From WJLY01 sp964399265 (GTDB lineage Bacteria; Joyebacterota; Joyebacteria; Joyebacterales; Joyebacteraceae), in contig CAYNQF010000012.1 in NCBI GenBank assembly GCA_964399265.1, positions 1 through 45,298 on the forward strand: a stretch of DNA of 45,298 nucleotides, written 5' to 3'. Shown here piece by piece: positions 7,234 through 16,536 of the stretch; positions within the stretch are counted from its first letter, which is position 1; every line of letters begins with the position of its first letter. Under the pieces are notes generated by a model. That model was not told the DNA's origin. It made no database searches and was given only the letters and a program-made list of their open reading frames with translations. Both the position numbers and the translations under genes were made by a program.

Positions 7234-9250
7234 CGATCGCTCGGCCCTCGGCGACGCCCGCTCCCGCTCTCGCGTGATGCGGCGCATCGCTCTCGCGGTG
7301 TTCATCCTGATCATAGCCAGGCTCGGCTGGCTCCAGCTCGTCAGAGGTGGGTTCTACCGCCACCTTTCGGAGGACAACTACGTCCAAGGCTTCGAGGTCA
7401 ACGCTCCTAGGGGGCTCATCCTCGACAGGAACGGCGTGATCCTGGCCGACAACCGTGCGGCTCTGTCGATCACCGTCTCCAGGATGAGAAGCAGGAACGA
7501 CGAGGCACTGGCCTCGGAGCTGTCCGGGCTGCTGGAGCTCCCGCGCCCCATGGTCGAGGAGAAGTTGGCCGAAGCACGGAAGACCTACTACGGCAGCATC
7601 ACGCTCGTGGAGGACGCGACGCTCGAACAGGTGTCGCGGATAGAGGAGAGGCGCCACGAGCTGCCCGGCGTCAAGGTCGAGTCGACGGCGCGGCGTCGCT
7701 ACCTCTTCTCGACGCTCGCCAGCCACGCGATCGGGTACGTCGGCGAGATATCGGACAAGGACCTCGATACGATGGCGCCGCTCGGGTACACCGCCGGCGA
7801 CATCGTGGGCAGAAGCGGCGTCGAGAAGCGATACGAGAGCCTGCTCAAGGGGCGCAGCGGCGTCGAGTACTGGGTGTGTGACGCCACGGGGATCGAGTTG
7901 TACCCGTTCGAGGGCGGACCGTCACAGCCGGCGAGGCCCGGCGGGAACCTCGTTCTCACGATAGACGCGGCGGCGCAGCAGGCGGCCGAGCAGGCCCTCG
8001 CGGGGTTCGAGGCGGGAGCGGTCGTCGCAATAGAACCCTCGACGGGCGAGGTCCTTGTCATGGCCTCGCACCCGTCGGCCGACCCGAACTCCCTTGTGGA
8101 CGGCCTCACGAACGAGGAGTGGCGAGAGCTGTCCTCGGGCACGCGACATCCGCTCCTGAACAGGTGCATACAGGCCACCTACCCGCCGGGAAGCCAGTTC
8201 AAGCTCGTCACGGCGGGCACCGGGCTTGAGACCGGGCAGGCCGACCTCTACGGGACGGTGGTCTGCAGGGGCGCCTACAAGTACGGGATTCGCACCTTCA
8301 GGTGCTGGAAGCCTCAAGGGCACGGCATCACGGACATGCTCAAAGGCGTCACTGAGTCCTGCGACGTCTACTTCTACCAGCTGGGCGTCAGGCTGGGCGT
8401 CGCCACGCTCATGGACTGGACCCAGAGGGCGGGGCTCGGGAGGCCGACCGGGGTGGACATAGCGGGGGAGCTGTCGGGCAACGTACCCACGCCGTCCTGG
8501 TATGACAGGACCTACGGCAAACGGAAGTGGAGCAAGGGCGTCGTGCTGAACCTCGCGATCGGGCAAGGTGAGCTGCTCGTGACGCCGATCCAGGCGGCAT
8601 ACCTCGTGTCCGGCATCGTCAACGAGGGGCGGATGCTTACCCCGCACCTCTTCAAGCGCGCGGAGACCTACTCGGGAAGAACGATCGCCACCGCGAGGCC
8701 GACGGTAGGCCACAGGCTCCCGTTCTCTCAGAAGACGATCGGGTTTCTGAGGACCGCAATGATCAACGTCGTGGAGGGGTCCAACGGCACCGGCAAGCAG
8801 GCGCGCATCCGCGGCATCGAGGTCGGAGGTAAGACGGGGACTGCGCAGAACCCGCACGGCAACGACCACTCGTGGTTCGTCGCGTTCGCGCCCGCGCACG
8901 AGCCACGCATCGTCGTGGCGGTGATCGTCGAGAACGCGGGAAGCGGCGCCGCGGTCGCCGCGCCGATCGCGAGAAAGGTCGCGATGGCCTACCTAGGCCT
9001 CGAGGAGGCCCAGGCCGTTCCCAAGAGCCCTGCGCAGGCCGGGCCCGGCGCGACCGAAGCGCCGTCGGAGGGAACGCCGGAGACGGAAGTGACCCCGGTG
9101 CCGGGCGGCCCCGCGGAGGTGATTCCGGAGACGGCGGGGACCCCGGTGCCGGGCGGCCCGGCGGAGGTGATGCCGGAGACGGCGGGGACCCCGGTCACGG
9201 GCGGCCCGGCGGGAACGCCCACGACGGTGGCAGGAGGGGATGGTGGATAG
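7217..9250 (+). CDS. mrdA: Penicillin-binding protein 2, peptidoglycan D,D-transpeptidase
   Basis: Transpeptidase of the elongasome that crosslinks new wall made with RodA. An N-terminal membrane anchor (RRIALAVFILIIARLGWLQL) precedes the PBP dimerisation domain (APRGLILDRNGVILADN) and the transpeptidase domain. The active-site motifs are SxxK as SQFK (Ser near residue 326), an SCD at the SxN position, and KTGT near 539. The start is taken at GTG 7217, with GGAGGG nine bases upstream, overlapping the end of mreD; ATG 7277 would also keep the anchor. The last 60 or so residues are a Pro/Gly/Thr/Glu-rich tail with 16-residue tandem repeats that the enzyme does not need. Confidence 0.95.
   Translation: MATTRSDRSALGDARSRSRVMRRIALAVFILIIARLGWLQLVRGGFYRHLSEDNYVQGFEVNAPRGLILDRNGVILADNRAALSITVSRMRSRNDEALASELSGLLELPRPMVEEKLAEARKTYYGSITLVEDATLEQVSRIEERRHELPGVKVESTARRRYLFSTLASHAIGYVGEISDKDLDTMAPLGYTAGDIVGRSGVEKRYESLLKGRSGVEYWVCDATGIELYPFEGGPSQPARPGGNLVLTIDAAAQQAAEQALAGFEAGAVVAIEPSTGEVLVMASHPSADPNSLVDGLTNEEWRELSSGTRHPLLNRCIQATYPPGSQFKLVTAGTGLETGQADLYGTVVCRGAYKYGIRTFRCWKPQGHGITDMLKGVTESCDVYFYQLGVRLGVATLMDWTQRAGLGRPTGVDIAGELSGNVPTPSWYDRTYGKRKWSKGVVLNLAIGQGELLVTPIQAAYLVSGIVNEGRMLTPHLFKRAETYSGRTIATARPTVGHRLPFSQKTIGFLRTAMINVVEGSNGTGKQARIRGIEVGGKTGTAQNPHGNDHSWFVAFAPAHEPRIVVAVIVENAGSGAAVAAPIARKVAMAYLGLEEAQAVPKSPAQAGPGATEAPSEGTPETEVTPVPGGPAEVIPETAGTPVPGGPAEVMPETAGTPVTGGPAGTPTTVAGGDGG
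9091..9213 (+). repeat. 48-bp in-frame tandem repeat in the PBP2 tail
   Basis: Units begin at 9091, 9139 and 9187 (period 48 bp, about 2.6 copies) and encode a 16-residue unit close to TPVPGGPAEVIPETAG. The repeats are nearly identical in DNA, so the duplication is recent or maintained. Confidence 0.9.
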
Positions 9251-9524
9251 GCGGCAGCTGCGAGACCTGGACGTGGGCATCATTGTGTCGAGCCTGGCGC
9301 TCGTCGTGGTCGGCGTCGTGATGATCTACAGCGCGACGCACGTCCCGGAGGCGCAGGGTGTCTCGCCGCTCGTCAAGAAGCAGCTCCTGGTGATGGCGGT
9401 CGGGGTGCTCTCGATGATCGGGCTCACCGTCGTCTCACAGGACTCTCTCGAGGCGCTGGTGCCGTTCGCGTACGGCCTGCTCGTTCTGATCCTTCTTGCG
9501 GTCCTGGCAGTGGGCGTGGGATAG
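9240..9524 (+). CDS. rodA: RodA glycosyltransferase, N-terminal part ending at an in-frame TAG
   Basis: First part of RodA, the SEDS-family glycosyltransferase that polymerises lipid II with PBP2. The ATG at 9240 lies inside the end of the PBP2 gene and follows AGGAGGGG. The 94 residues hold the first membrane helices, including SSLALVVVGVVMIYSATHV. Translation then meets TAG at 9522-9524. The same frame continues past it without another stop and gives exactly the RodA sequence expected next (EKRWFDFGFISFQPSELAKY). This is therefore a single nonsense codon in an otherwise intact gene, not a frameshift. Sequencing error, real mutation or readthrough cannot be told apart here. Confidence 0.85.
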   Translation: MVDRRQLRDLDVGIIVSSLALVVVGVVMIYSATHVPEAQGVSPLVKKQLLVMAVGVLSMIGLTVVSQDSLEALVPFAYGLLVLILLAVLAVGVG

Positions 9525-9593
9525 ACCGGTGAGAAGCGCTGGTTCGACTTCGGTTTCATCAGCTTCCAGCCATCAGAGCTTGCGAAGTACACG

Positions 9594-10466
9594 GTGATCC
9601 TCGCGCTCGCGCGCTACCTCGCTCGCCGGAAGACCAAGCTCAACCGCCCGATGCACCTGGTCGTTCCGCTCCTCATCGTGCTCGTTCCGATGGGGCTCGT
9701 TCTGCTCGAGCCCGACCTGGGCACGTCGATCATGTTCCTCCTGATACTGCCGCCCATGCTCTACTGGGCGGGCGCGCCTCCTCTCTTCCTCGTGCTCGTG
9801 CTCACGCCGTTCGCGAGCATGTTGCTCGCATTCAACTGGATAGCGTGGGCGCTCTACCTCGGGGCGCTCGGATGGTTCCTCTACGTGTCGAGGCTGTTCC
9901 TGTCGGACAAGATCATTCTCTTCGCGTCGAACGTGATCGCGGGCAGGATAGGGCCTCTGCTCTGGATGCGGCTGGAGGAGTACCAGAGGCACCGCATACT
10001 CGCGTTCCTGAACCCCGAGAAATACAGGTTCAGCACGGGGTACCAGCTCATCCAGTCGAAGATCGCCGTAGGCTCGGGCTCGGCTCTGGGGAAGGGCTTC
10101 CTCCAGGGCACGCAGAAGAACTTCGCGTTCCTCCCGGAGCAGCACACGGACTTCATCTTCTCGGTCCTGGCGGAGGAGTTCGGGTTTCTCGGATGCCTGC
10201 TGGTCCTCTCGCTCTACCTCTATCTCGTGATGCGCATGTTCCAGCTGGCGGGCCAGGTCAGGAACCGCTTCGCCAGCCTCGTCATAGTCGGCGTAGCCAG
10301 CACCCTGTTCCTGCAGTCCGCCGTTAACATCGGCGTCACGCTCGGGCTGTCGCCGGTGACGGGGATGCCCCTGCCGTTCCTGAGCTACGGAGGGACCTCG
10401 CTGCTCGTCACTCTGGCGTCCATCGGGATTGTGCTTGGCATGGGACTCCGGCGCATGGAATACTGA
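9594..10466 (+). CDS. rodA: RodA glycosyltransferase, C-terminal part after the in-frame TAG
   Basis: Second part of the same reading frame. Coding similarity really begins at 9525, directly after the TAG; GTG 9594 is only the first possible internal start. It holds the remaining helices and the SEDS signatures: LEPDLGTSIMFLLILPP, then GKGFLQGTQKNFAFLPEQHTDF with the conserved acidic residues of the extracellular loop, and the closing GMPLPFLSYGGTSLL. Together the two parts give about 408 residues, a normal RodA length. No decay is visible elsewhere in the gene, which argues against an old pseudogene. lgt follows after 44 bases. Confidence 0.88.
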   Translation: MILALARYLARRKTKLNRPMHLVVPLLIVLVPMGLVLLEPDLGTSIMFLLILPPMLYWAGAPPLFLVLVLTPFASMLLAFNWIAWALYLGALGWFLYVSRLFLSDKIILFASNVIAGRIGPLLWMRLEEYQRHRILAFLNPEKYRFSTGYQLIQSKIAVGSGSALGKGFLQGTQKNFAFLPEQHTDFIFSVLAEEFGFLGCLLVLSLYLYLVMRMFQLAGQVRNRFASLVIVGVASTLFLQSAVNIGVTLGLSPVTGMPLPFLSYGGTSLLVTLASIGIVLGMGLRRMEY

Positions 10467-10510
10467 CGCTCGACAAGAGGGTTCGAGCGGCGACCCGGAA
10501 GGAAGGCGCT

Positions 10511-11299
10511 ATGCATCCGATACTGTTCCACATCGGCAGCTTCCCCATACGCAGCTACGGCGTGGCCATGGCCGTCGCGTTCCTGCTCGGTATCGTGGTG
10601 GCCAGACAGCGCGCCCGCAGGGCGGGGCTGAACCCCGACCTGATCATCGACATGGCGTTCTTCGTCATCATACTCTCCGTGCTCGGCGCCCGAGGCGCGT
10701 ACGTGATCGCGAGGTGGGACTGGTTCGGCAGCCACCTCTCGCAGATTCCCAGGGTGTGGGACGGCGGGCTCGCCCTCTACGGAGGAGTGGTCCTCGGCGT
10801 CATCACCGGGCTCATCTTCTTCCGGGTGCGCCACATCGACATCTGGAGGGGAGCGGACGTGGTGGCACCGTCCGTGGCGCTGGGCGTGGCGATCGGCCGG
10901 ATCGGCTGTTTCCTGAACGGGTGTTGTTTCGGACAACCGTGCGAACTCCCGTGGGCGGTGAGCTTCCCCGCGGGTTCGTACGCGGACGTGGCCTACCCGG
11001 GCATGACGGTGCATCCCACCCAGCTCTACGCGTCGATCTCCGCGTTCGTGTTCTTCCTCATACTGCTGGCCGTCGACAGAAGGAAACCGTTCGACGGGTT
11101 CCTCCTGTGGCTGTTCGTCCTCATGCTCGCGGCCTACCGGTTCTTCGCCGACCCGTTCAGGCACTACGAGTCGACGTCATACATCATCCGCACGAGCGCT
11201 ATATCACTCACGAACAACCAGGCCACGGGCATAGGCCTGGCCGTCATCTCGATAGCGTTCATGCTCTATCTCCGGTCGCGCAACCGAGCGTCACGCTGA
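10511..11299 (+). CDS. lgt: Prolipoprotein diacylglyceryl transferase
   Basis: Inner-membrane enzyme that transfers diacylglycerol from phosphatidylglycerol to the lipobox cysteine, the first step in lipoprotein maturation. Seven or so membrane segments are visible. The family signature is present as GRIGCFLNGCCFG (about residues 135-147), preceded by WDGGLALYGGVVLG with the conserved glycines, and followed by the HPTQLYAS motif. At 262 residues it is complete. Candidate substrates in this window are the lipoprotein at 23933 and the MltD-like enzyme. Confidence 0.96.
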   Translation: MHPILFHIGSFPIRSYGVAMAVAFLLGIVVARQRARRAGLNPDLIIDMAFFVIILSVLGARGAYVIARWDWFGSHLSQIPRVWDGGLALYGGVVLGVITGLIFFRVRHIDIWRGADVVAPSVALGVAIGRIGCFLNGCCFGQPCELPWAVSFPAGSYADVAYPGMTVHPTQLYASISAFVFFLILLAVDRRKPFDGFLLWLFVLMLAAYRFFADPFRHYESTSYIIRTSAISLTNNQATGIGLAVISIAFMLYLRSRNRASR

Positions 11300-11369
11300 C
11301 CCCCTGGACGTCCGCGCCGTACGTCCGTATCGCCCCCCGCAGTCACCCCTCGCGGAGACACGTCCTCTC

Positions 11370-12098
11370 ATGCGTCGAGCGACCGGCCAACCTCTGGTGG
11401 CACCTGTCGTGGCGCTCGTCAGAGCCGCGGCGTCGTTCGTGTTCCCGGACTGCTGCCTGAGCTGCAGCGCGCCTGTGCCTGCGGGAGAACGGCACCTCTG
11501 TCCGGCCTGCCGGGCCGCTCTGCGTCCGGGCCGGTTCACGACGCGCGCTCCCGCAGGCTCGCCGATCGACCGGGTGCTGTACGTCCTGCCGTTTCGGGGA
11601 CCCGCACGTGATCTCGTCCGCGCGCTCAAGTACGACCACAGGCTCTCAGTGGCCGGGGAACTGGGGCGCCTTGTGCTGCCGGAGGCCGCGAGGCTCACAG
11701 AATGCGGCGTCGAGGCCCTGGTTCCGGTTCCGCTGCACCGGACGCGCCGCAGAGAGCGGGGCTTCAACCAGTCGGAGCTGTTGGCCTCGGCGGTCGGGGA
11801 GCCGCTGGGGCTGCCCGTAGCGCTCGCGCTTCGCAGGGTCCGCGCCACCAGGACGCAGACCGACCTGCCCCGCGGCCGGAGGCTCCGGAACGTCGAGGGC
11901 GCGTTCGAAGCGACCCGATCGCTCGCGGGCATGAGTGTGGTCGTCGTGGACGACGTGGTGACCACGGGCGCCACGATCGCCGCAGCGTGCTCGGCGGCTC
12001 TCGAGGCGGGGGCCTCCGCGGTCGCGGCTATGGCGGTCGCGGGCCCGGATGACGCCCTCTCAGAGCGCAACGGTCGCGCTCGGACGGCTTCAGAGTAG
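11370..12098 (+). CDS. comF: ComF-family phosphoribosyltransferase-like protein
   Basis: Member of the ComF/GntX family, linked to DNA uptake in naturally transformable bacteria but also present in many others. An N-terminal zinc-ribbon (CCLSC with CPAC) is followed by a PRTase-type domain with the ERGFNQSELLA block and the PRPP-binding loop VVVVDDVVTTGATI (about residues 190-203). The length of 242 residues is standard. comEC, the DNA-uptake channel, is also in this window but 20 kb away, so a competence role is only a possibility. Confidence 0.9.
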   Translation: MRRATGQPLVAPVVALVRAAASFVFPDCCLSCSAPVPAGERHLCPACRAALRPGRFTTRAPAGSPIDRVLYVLPFRGPARDLVRALKYDHRLSVAGELGRLVLPEAARLTECGVEALVPVPLHRTRRRERGFNQSELLASAVGEPLGLPVALALRRVRATRTQTDLPRGRRLRNVEGAFEATRSLAGMSVVVVDDVVTTGATIAAACSAALEAGASAVAAMAVAGPDDALSERNGRARTASE

Positions 12099-12168
12099 GA
12101 GAGCGGCGACGCGGCCGGAACGAGGGCCCGGGCATGTCCACCCGACCACGGAGGCGGGCCGAATCGGG

Positions 12169-12198
12169 TTGACACCGCTCATGGCGCGGTCATACGAT
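12169..12198 (+). promoter_or_regulatory. Sigma-70-type promoter of the glycolytic block
   Basis: TTGACA at 12169-12174, an 18-base spacer and TACGAT at 12193-12198, about 50 bases before the phosphofructokinase ATG. An inverted repeat ATACGA/TCGTAT (12192-12197 and 12206-12211) spans the -10 box and the likely start site and could be an operator. Confidence 0.75.
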
Positions 12199-12246
12199 AT
12201 GAGGTTCGTATCCGCGATGAACAGGGTGAACGTCCAGGGGGACACC

Positions 12247-13299
12247 ATGAGAGTAGGCATGTTGACCGGTGGAGGCGACTGCCCCGGGCTCAATGCCGTC
12301 ATACGCGCGGTGGTGCGCAGGTCCATCGGCATGTACGGCGGCACTGTGGTGGGCTTCAAGTACGGCTGGGCGGGTGTCCTGGCCGGCAACACTCTCAAGC
12401 TCGGCATAGACGAGGTGTCGGGCATCCTGCCGCGTGGCGGAACCATACTGGGCACGTCGAGGACGAACCCCTACAAGGTGGACGGCGGCGTCGATGAGAT
12501 CGGAAGAACGTTCAAGAAGGAAGGCCTGGACGCCCTCATAGCCGTCGGCGGCGAGGACACGCTGGGTGTCGCGAGCAGGCTCTTCGAGGAAGAGGAGCTG
12601 CCGATCATAGGCGTGCCGAAGACGATCGACAACGACATCGTCGGCACCGATTTCACGTTCGGTTTCGACACCGCCGTCACCATCGCGACTGAGGCCATCG
12701 ACAGACTTCACACGACCGCCGAGTCGCACAATCGCGTGGTCGTGGTCGAGGTCATGGGCAGGCACACGGGCTGGATCGCCGTGAAGGCCGGCATCGCCGG
12801 AGGCGCCGACCTCATAATCATCCCCGAGATACAGACCAGCCTATCCGAGATCTGCGAAGTCATCAGGAAACGCCACGAGCGCGGGAAGAACTTCAGCATC
12901 GTAGTAGTAGCGGAGGGCGCGCAGTACCCGCTCGACGCACCCGACTCCGTGCAGGGCGGCGTGGTGACCGTGGAGCATACGACCGACTCGTTCGGCCACG
13001 TCAGGCTCGGCGGCATCGGCAACAAGCTCGCGCGGGCGATCGAGACGGAGACCGGATACGAGACGCGCGTCTCCGTTCTGGGCTACATCCAGCGCGGCGG
13101 AACGCCGACGGCGTTCGACAGGGTGCTCGGGACGCGATTCGGCGTGCTGGCGGCCGACCTCGCGCACCAGGGGAACTTCGGCAAGATGGTGAGCTTGAAC
13201 GGGGACAAGGTCATTCCGGTCGCGCTGTCGCACGCCTCGGAGGGCGTGAAGCGGGTCGACATGGACCTCTTCGAGGTGGCGCGCACGTTCTTCGGATAG
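12247..13299 (+). CDS. pfp: 6-phosphofructokinase, predicted PPi-dependent
   Basis: Phosphorylates fructose 6-phosphate, the committing step of glycolysis. The start is set at ATG 12247 (MRVGMLTGGGDCPGLNAV), the usual PFK beginning, which lies downstream of the promoter; the frame is also open upstream but that part lies across the promoter. The catalytic segment PKTIDNDI is intact. Two donor-selecting positions are diagnostic: the GGDG glycine of ATP enzymes is Asp104 here (GGEDT), and the following position is Lys125 (GVPKTID). In the PFK family this Asp/Lys pair goes with pyrophosphate rather than ATP, making the step reversible. The sequence resembles the actinobacterial-type PPi-PFKs. 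First gene of the run to tpiA. Confidence 0.93.
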   Translation: MRVGMLTGGGDCPGLNAVIRAVVRRSIGMYGGTVVGFKYGWAGVLAGNTLKLGIDEVSGILPRGGTILGTSRTNPYKVDGGVDEIGRTFKKEGLDALIAVGGEDTLGVASRLFEEEELPIIGVPKTIDNDIVGTDFTFGFDTAVTIATEAIDRLHTTAESHNRVVVVEVMGRHTGWIAVKAGIAGGADLIIIPEIQTSLSEICEVIRKRHERGKNFSIVVVAEGAQYPLDAPDSVQGGVVTVEHTTDSFGHVRLGGIGNKLARAIETETGYETRVSVLGYIQRGGTPTAFDRVLGTRFGVLAADLAHQGNFGKMVSLNGDKVIPVALSHASEGVKRVDMDLFEVARTFFG

Positions 13300-13387
13300 C
13301 GGCGAGAGCCGGGAGAGAGGCGGCGAGACCCGGTGAACGCGGGGTCCGGACGGAGGGTCAGCAGGAGCAGGAAATCAGGGAGGTAGA

Positions 13388-14311
13388 ATGCCGCTCGTCA
13401 CGGGCAGCGATCTTCTGGTTCCGGCAAGAACGCAGGGTTACGCGGTCGGAGCCTTCAACACCAGCAATCTCGAGATCACTCAGGCCATCTTCGAGGCGGC
13501 CGCCGAACTGCAGTCCCCGGTGATCGTGGCCACGTCTGAGTCAGCGATCAAGTACGCCGGGATAGCGAACATCAGGAACATGGTGAAGGAGCTGGCGGAC
13601 GGCACGGGCGTGCCGGCCGCTCTTCACCTCGACCACGGCGCAACCGCCGAGATCGCCAGGACATGCATCGAGGCCGGGTGGACCTCCGTCATGATCGACG
13701 GCTCTCACCATTCGTTCGAGGAGAACGTCAGACTGACGCGCCACGTGGTCGAGATGGCCAGGCCGCTGGGCATATCGGTGGAGGCGGAGTTGGGAAGGCT
13801 CGTGGGCGTCGAGGACGAGGTCGTGGTCAAGGAGGGCGAAGCCGTCTTCACGGACCCGGCCGAGGCCGAGCGCTTCGTCAATGAGACAGGGTGCGACTCG
13901 TTGGCGGTCGCCATCGGTACGTCGCACGGCGCCTACAAGTTCAAGAGCGACCCCAGACTCGCCATCGACAGGCTCGAGGCGATAGCGGCGAGGGTCTCAG
14001 TGCCGCTCGTGTTGCACGGCGCGTCGGCGGTCCCCGAGGACGTCCTCGAACTGGCTCAGCGCTACGGCGCGCAGCTCAAGGGTGCCAAGGGGGTGCCCGC
14101 GGAGAGCATCGCGGAGGCGATACCGCACGGCATCGCGAAGATCAACATCGACACCGACCTCCGTCTGGCCTTCACGGGACGCGTCCGCCAGATCCTGGCG
14201 GACAGCCCGGAGGTCTTCGACCCCAGGAAGATCCTGGGCGCCGCCAGAGAGGGGATGAAGAAGGTTGTGGCTTCGAAGATAACGCTCTTCGGATCTGCCA
14301 ATCGAGCATAG
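13388..14311 (+). CDS. fba: Class II fructose-bisphosphate aldolase
   Basis: Zinc-dependent enzyme that cleaves fructose 1,6-bisphosphate to dihydroxyacetone phosphate and glyceraldehyde 3-phosphate. The class II motifs are visible: AALHLDHGATAE with the metal histidine and catalytic aspartate (about residues 78-89), VEAELGRLVGVED, AIGTSHGAYK, LVLHGASAV, and KINIDTDLR near the C-terminus. The length of 307 residues is normal. GGGAGG lies just before the ATG. The 88-base gap from pfp shows no terminator, so co-transcription is likely. Confidence 0.95.
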   Translation: MPLVTGSDLLVPARTQGYAVGAFNTSNLEITQAIFEAAAELQSPVIVATSESAIKYAGIANIRNMVKELADGTGVPAALHLDHGATAEIARTCIEAGWTSVMIDGSHHSFEENVRLTRHVVEMARPLGISVEAELGRLVGVEDEVVVKEGEAVFTDPAEAERFVNETGCDSLAVAIGTSHGAYKFKSDPRLAIDRLEAIAARVSVPLVLHGASAVPEDVLELAQRYGAQLKGAKGVPAESIAEAIPHGIAKINIDTDLRLAFTGRVRQILADSPEVFDPRKILGAAREGMKKVVASKITLFGSANRA

Positions 14312-14320
14312 GAGGGACCG

Positions 14321-15325
<1,005 letters not shown>

Positions 15326-15330
15326 TCCGC

Positions 15331-16536
15331 GTGATTCACAAGCTGCACATCAAAGACGTCGACGTGCGCGGCAGGCGCGTCCTGACGCGCGTCGACTTCA
15401 ACGTCCCGCTCAGAGACGGATCGATAGCGGACGACACCAGGATCCGGAGCGCCATTCCGACGATCAGGAACATCGTCGAGCGCGGCGGCCGGGCGGTCCT
15501 CATGTCACACCTGGGACGCCCGAAGGGCAAGGTCGTAGACGGGCTCAGGATGTCGCCGGTGGCGGCGAGGCTGGGCGAGCTTCTCGGGTCCGCGGTCGCA
15601 ACCGCCACCGACTGCGTGGGGCCGGAGGCCGCCCGAGTGGTAGACGGATTGGCCGACGGTGCGGTGGCGCTTCTCGAGAACCTCCGTTTTCACGAGGAGG
15701 AGACGAAGAACGAACCGGGCTTCGCCGCCGCGCTCGCCGAGCTGGGTGACGTCTACGCCGACGACGCGTTCGGCACCGCCCACAGAGCGCACGCGTCGAC
15801 CGTCGGCGCCGCGGAGCACTTCGACGTGAGGGCTATGGGCTTTCTCATGGAGAGAGAGATCGAGAACCTGACGGCCGTCACCGAGGACCCGGAGAAGCCC
15901 TACGTCGTGATCCTGGGAGGAGCGAAGGTCTCCGATAAGATCGGCGTCATCGAGAACCTGATGCCAAAGGCCGACGGCCTGCTCATCGGCGGAGGCATGG
16001 CGTTCACATTCATCAAGGCGCGTGGCGGGAGTGTAGGGGGGTCGCTTCTCGAGGAAGACAGCCTCGGCGTCGCCTCCCACCTCCTCGAGAGGGCGGCGAA
16101 GGACGGAAAGGTCTTCCTGCTGCCCGTCGACGTTGTGGCTGCACCCGGCCTCGAGGGGAACGACGAACCGAAGACACTCGCCTCGAACTCCATACCTGAC
16201 GGCATGAAGGGTCTCGACATAGGCCCGGGCACGGTGGCGGCGTTCACGGCCGAGATAGATCGTGCGAAGACGATCGTCTGGAACGGACCTATGGGCGTCT
16301 TCGAGGACCCGCGGTTCGCCTCGGGCACGTACGCGATAGCGCGAGCCGTGGCCGCGCGGACAGGAGAGGGCGCGCTCAGCGTCATCGGCGGCGGCGACTC
16401 GGCCGCGGCCGTGAGGGACGCGGGCGTTGCCGACCGCATCACCCACATCTCGACGGGCGGCGGTGCGTCGCTCGAGTTTCTCGAGGGAAAGAAGCTGCCG
16501 GCGATTGAGGTCCTGTCCGACGGGAGGTCCGCATGA
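15331..16536 (+). CDS. pgk: Phosphoglycerate kinase
   Basis: Makes ATP from 1,3-bisphosphoglycerate. The GTG start at 15331 is set by the usual N-terminus (HIKDVDVRGRRVLTRVDFNV) and by GGGGAGG overlapping the gap stop; an open frame further upstream runs antisense-like through fba and gap and is not coding. Motifs seen are SHLGRPKG, LLENLRFHEEE, the nucleotide-binding VVILGGAKVSDKI and the C-terminal SVIGGGDSAAAV. At 401 residues it is full length. Its stop overlaps the tpiA start by ATGA, so translation is coupled. Confidence 0.96.
   Translation: MIHKLHIKDVDVRGRRVLTRVDFNVPLRDGSIADDTRIRSAIPTIRNIVERGGRAVLMSHLGRPKGKVVDGLRMSPVAARLGELLGSAVATATDCVGPEAARVVDGLADGAVALLENLRFHEEETKNEPGFAAALAELGDVYADDAFGTAHRAHASTVGAAEHFDVRAMGFLMEREIENLTAVTEDPEKPYVVILGGAKVSDKIGVIENLMPKADGLLIGGGMAFTFIKARGGSVGGSLLEEDSLGVASHLLERAAKDGKVFLLPVDVVAAPGLEGNDEPKTLASNSIPDGMKGLDIGPGTVAAFTAEIDRAKTIVWNGPMGVFEDPRFASGTYAIARAVAARTGEGALSVIGGGDSAAAVRDAGVADRITHISTGGGASLEFLEGKKLPAIEVLSDGRSA

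Noticed and set aside
8989..9222. Minus-strand repetitive frame opposite the PBP2 tail
   Set aside because: It only mirrors the 48-bp repeats of the PBP2 gene.
9522..9524. TAG as a genome-wide sense codon
   Set aside because: Many intact genes here (mreB, mreC, mreD, mrdA, pfp, gap, secG) end properly with TAG.
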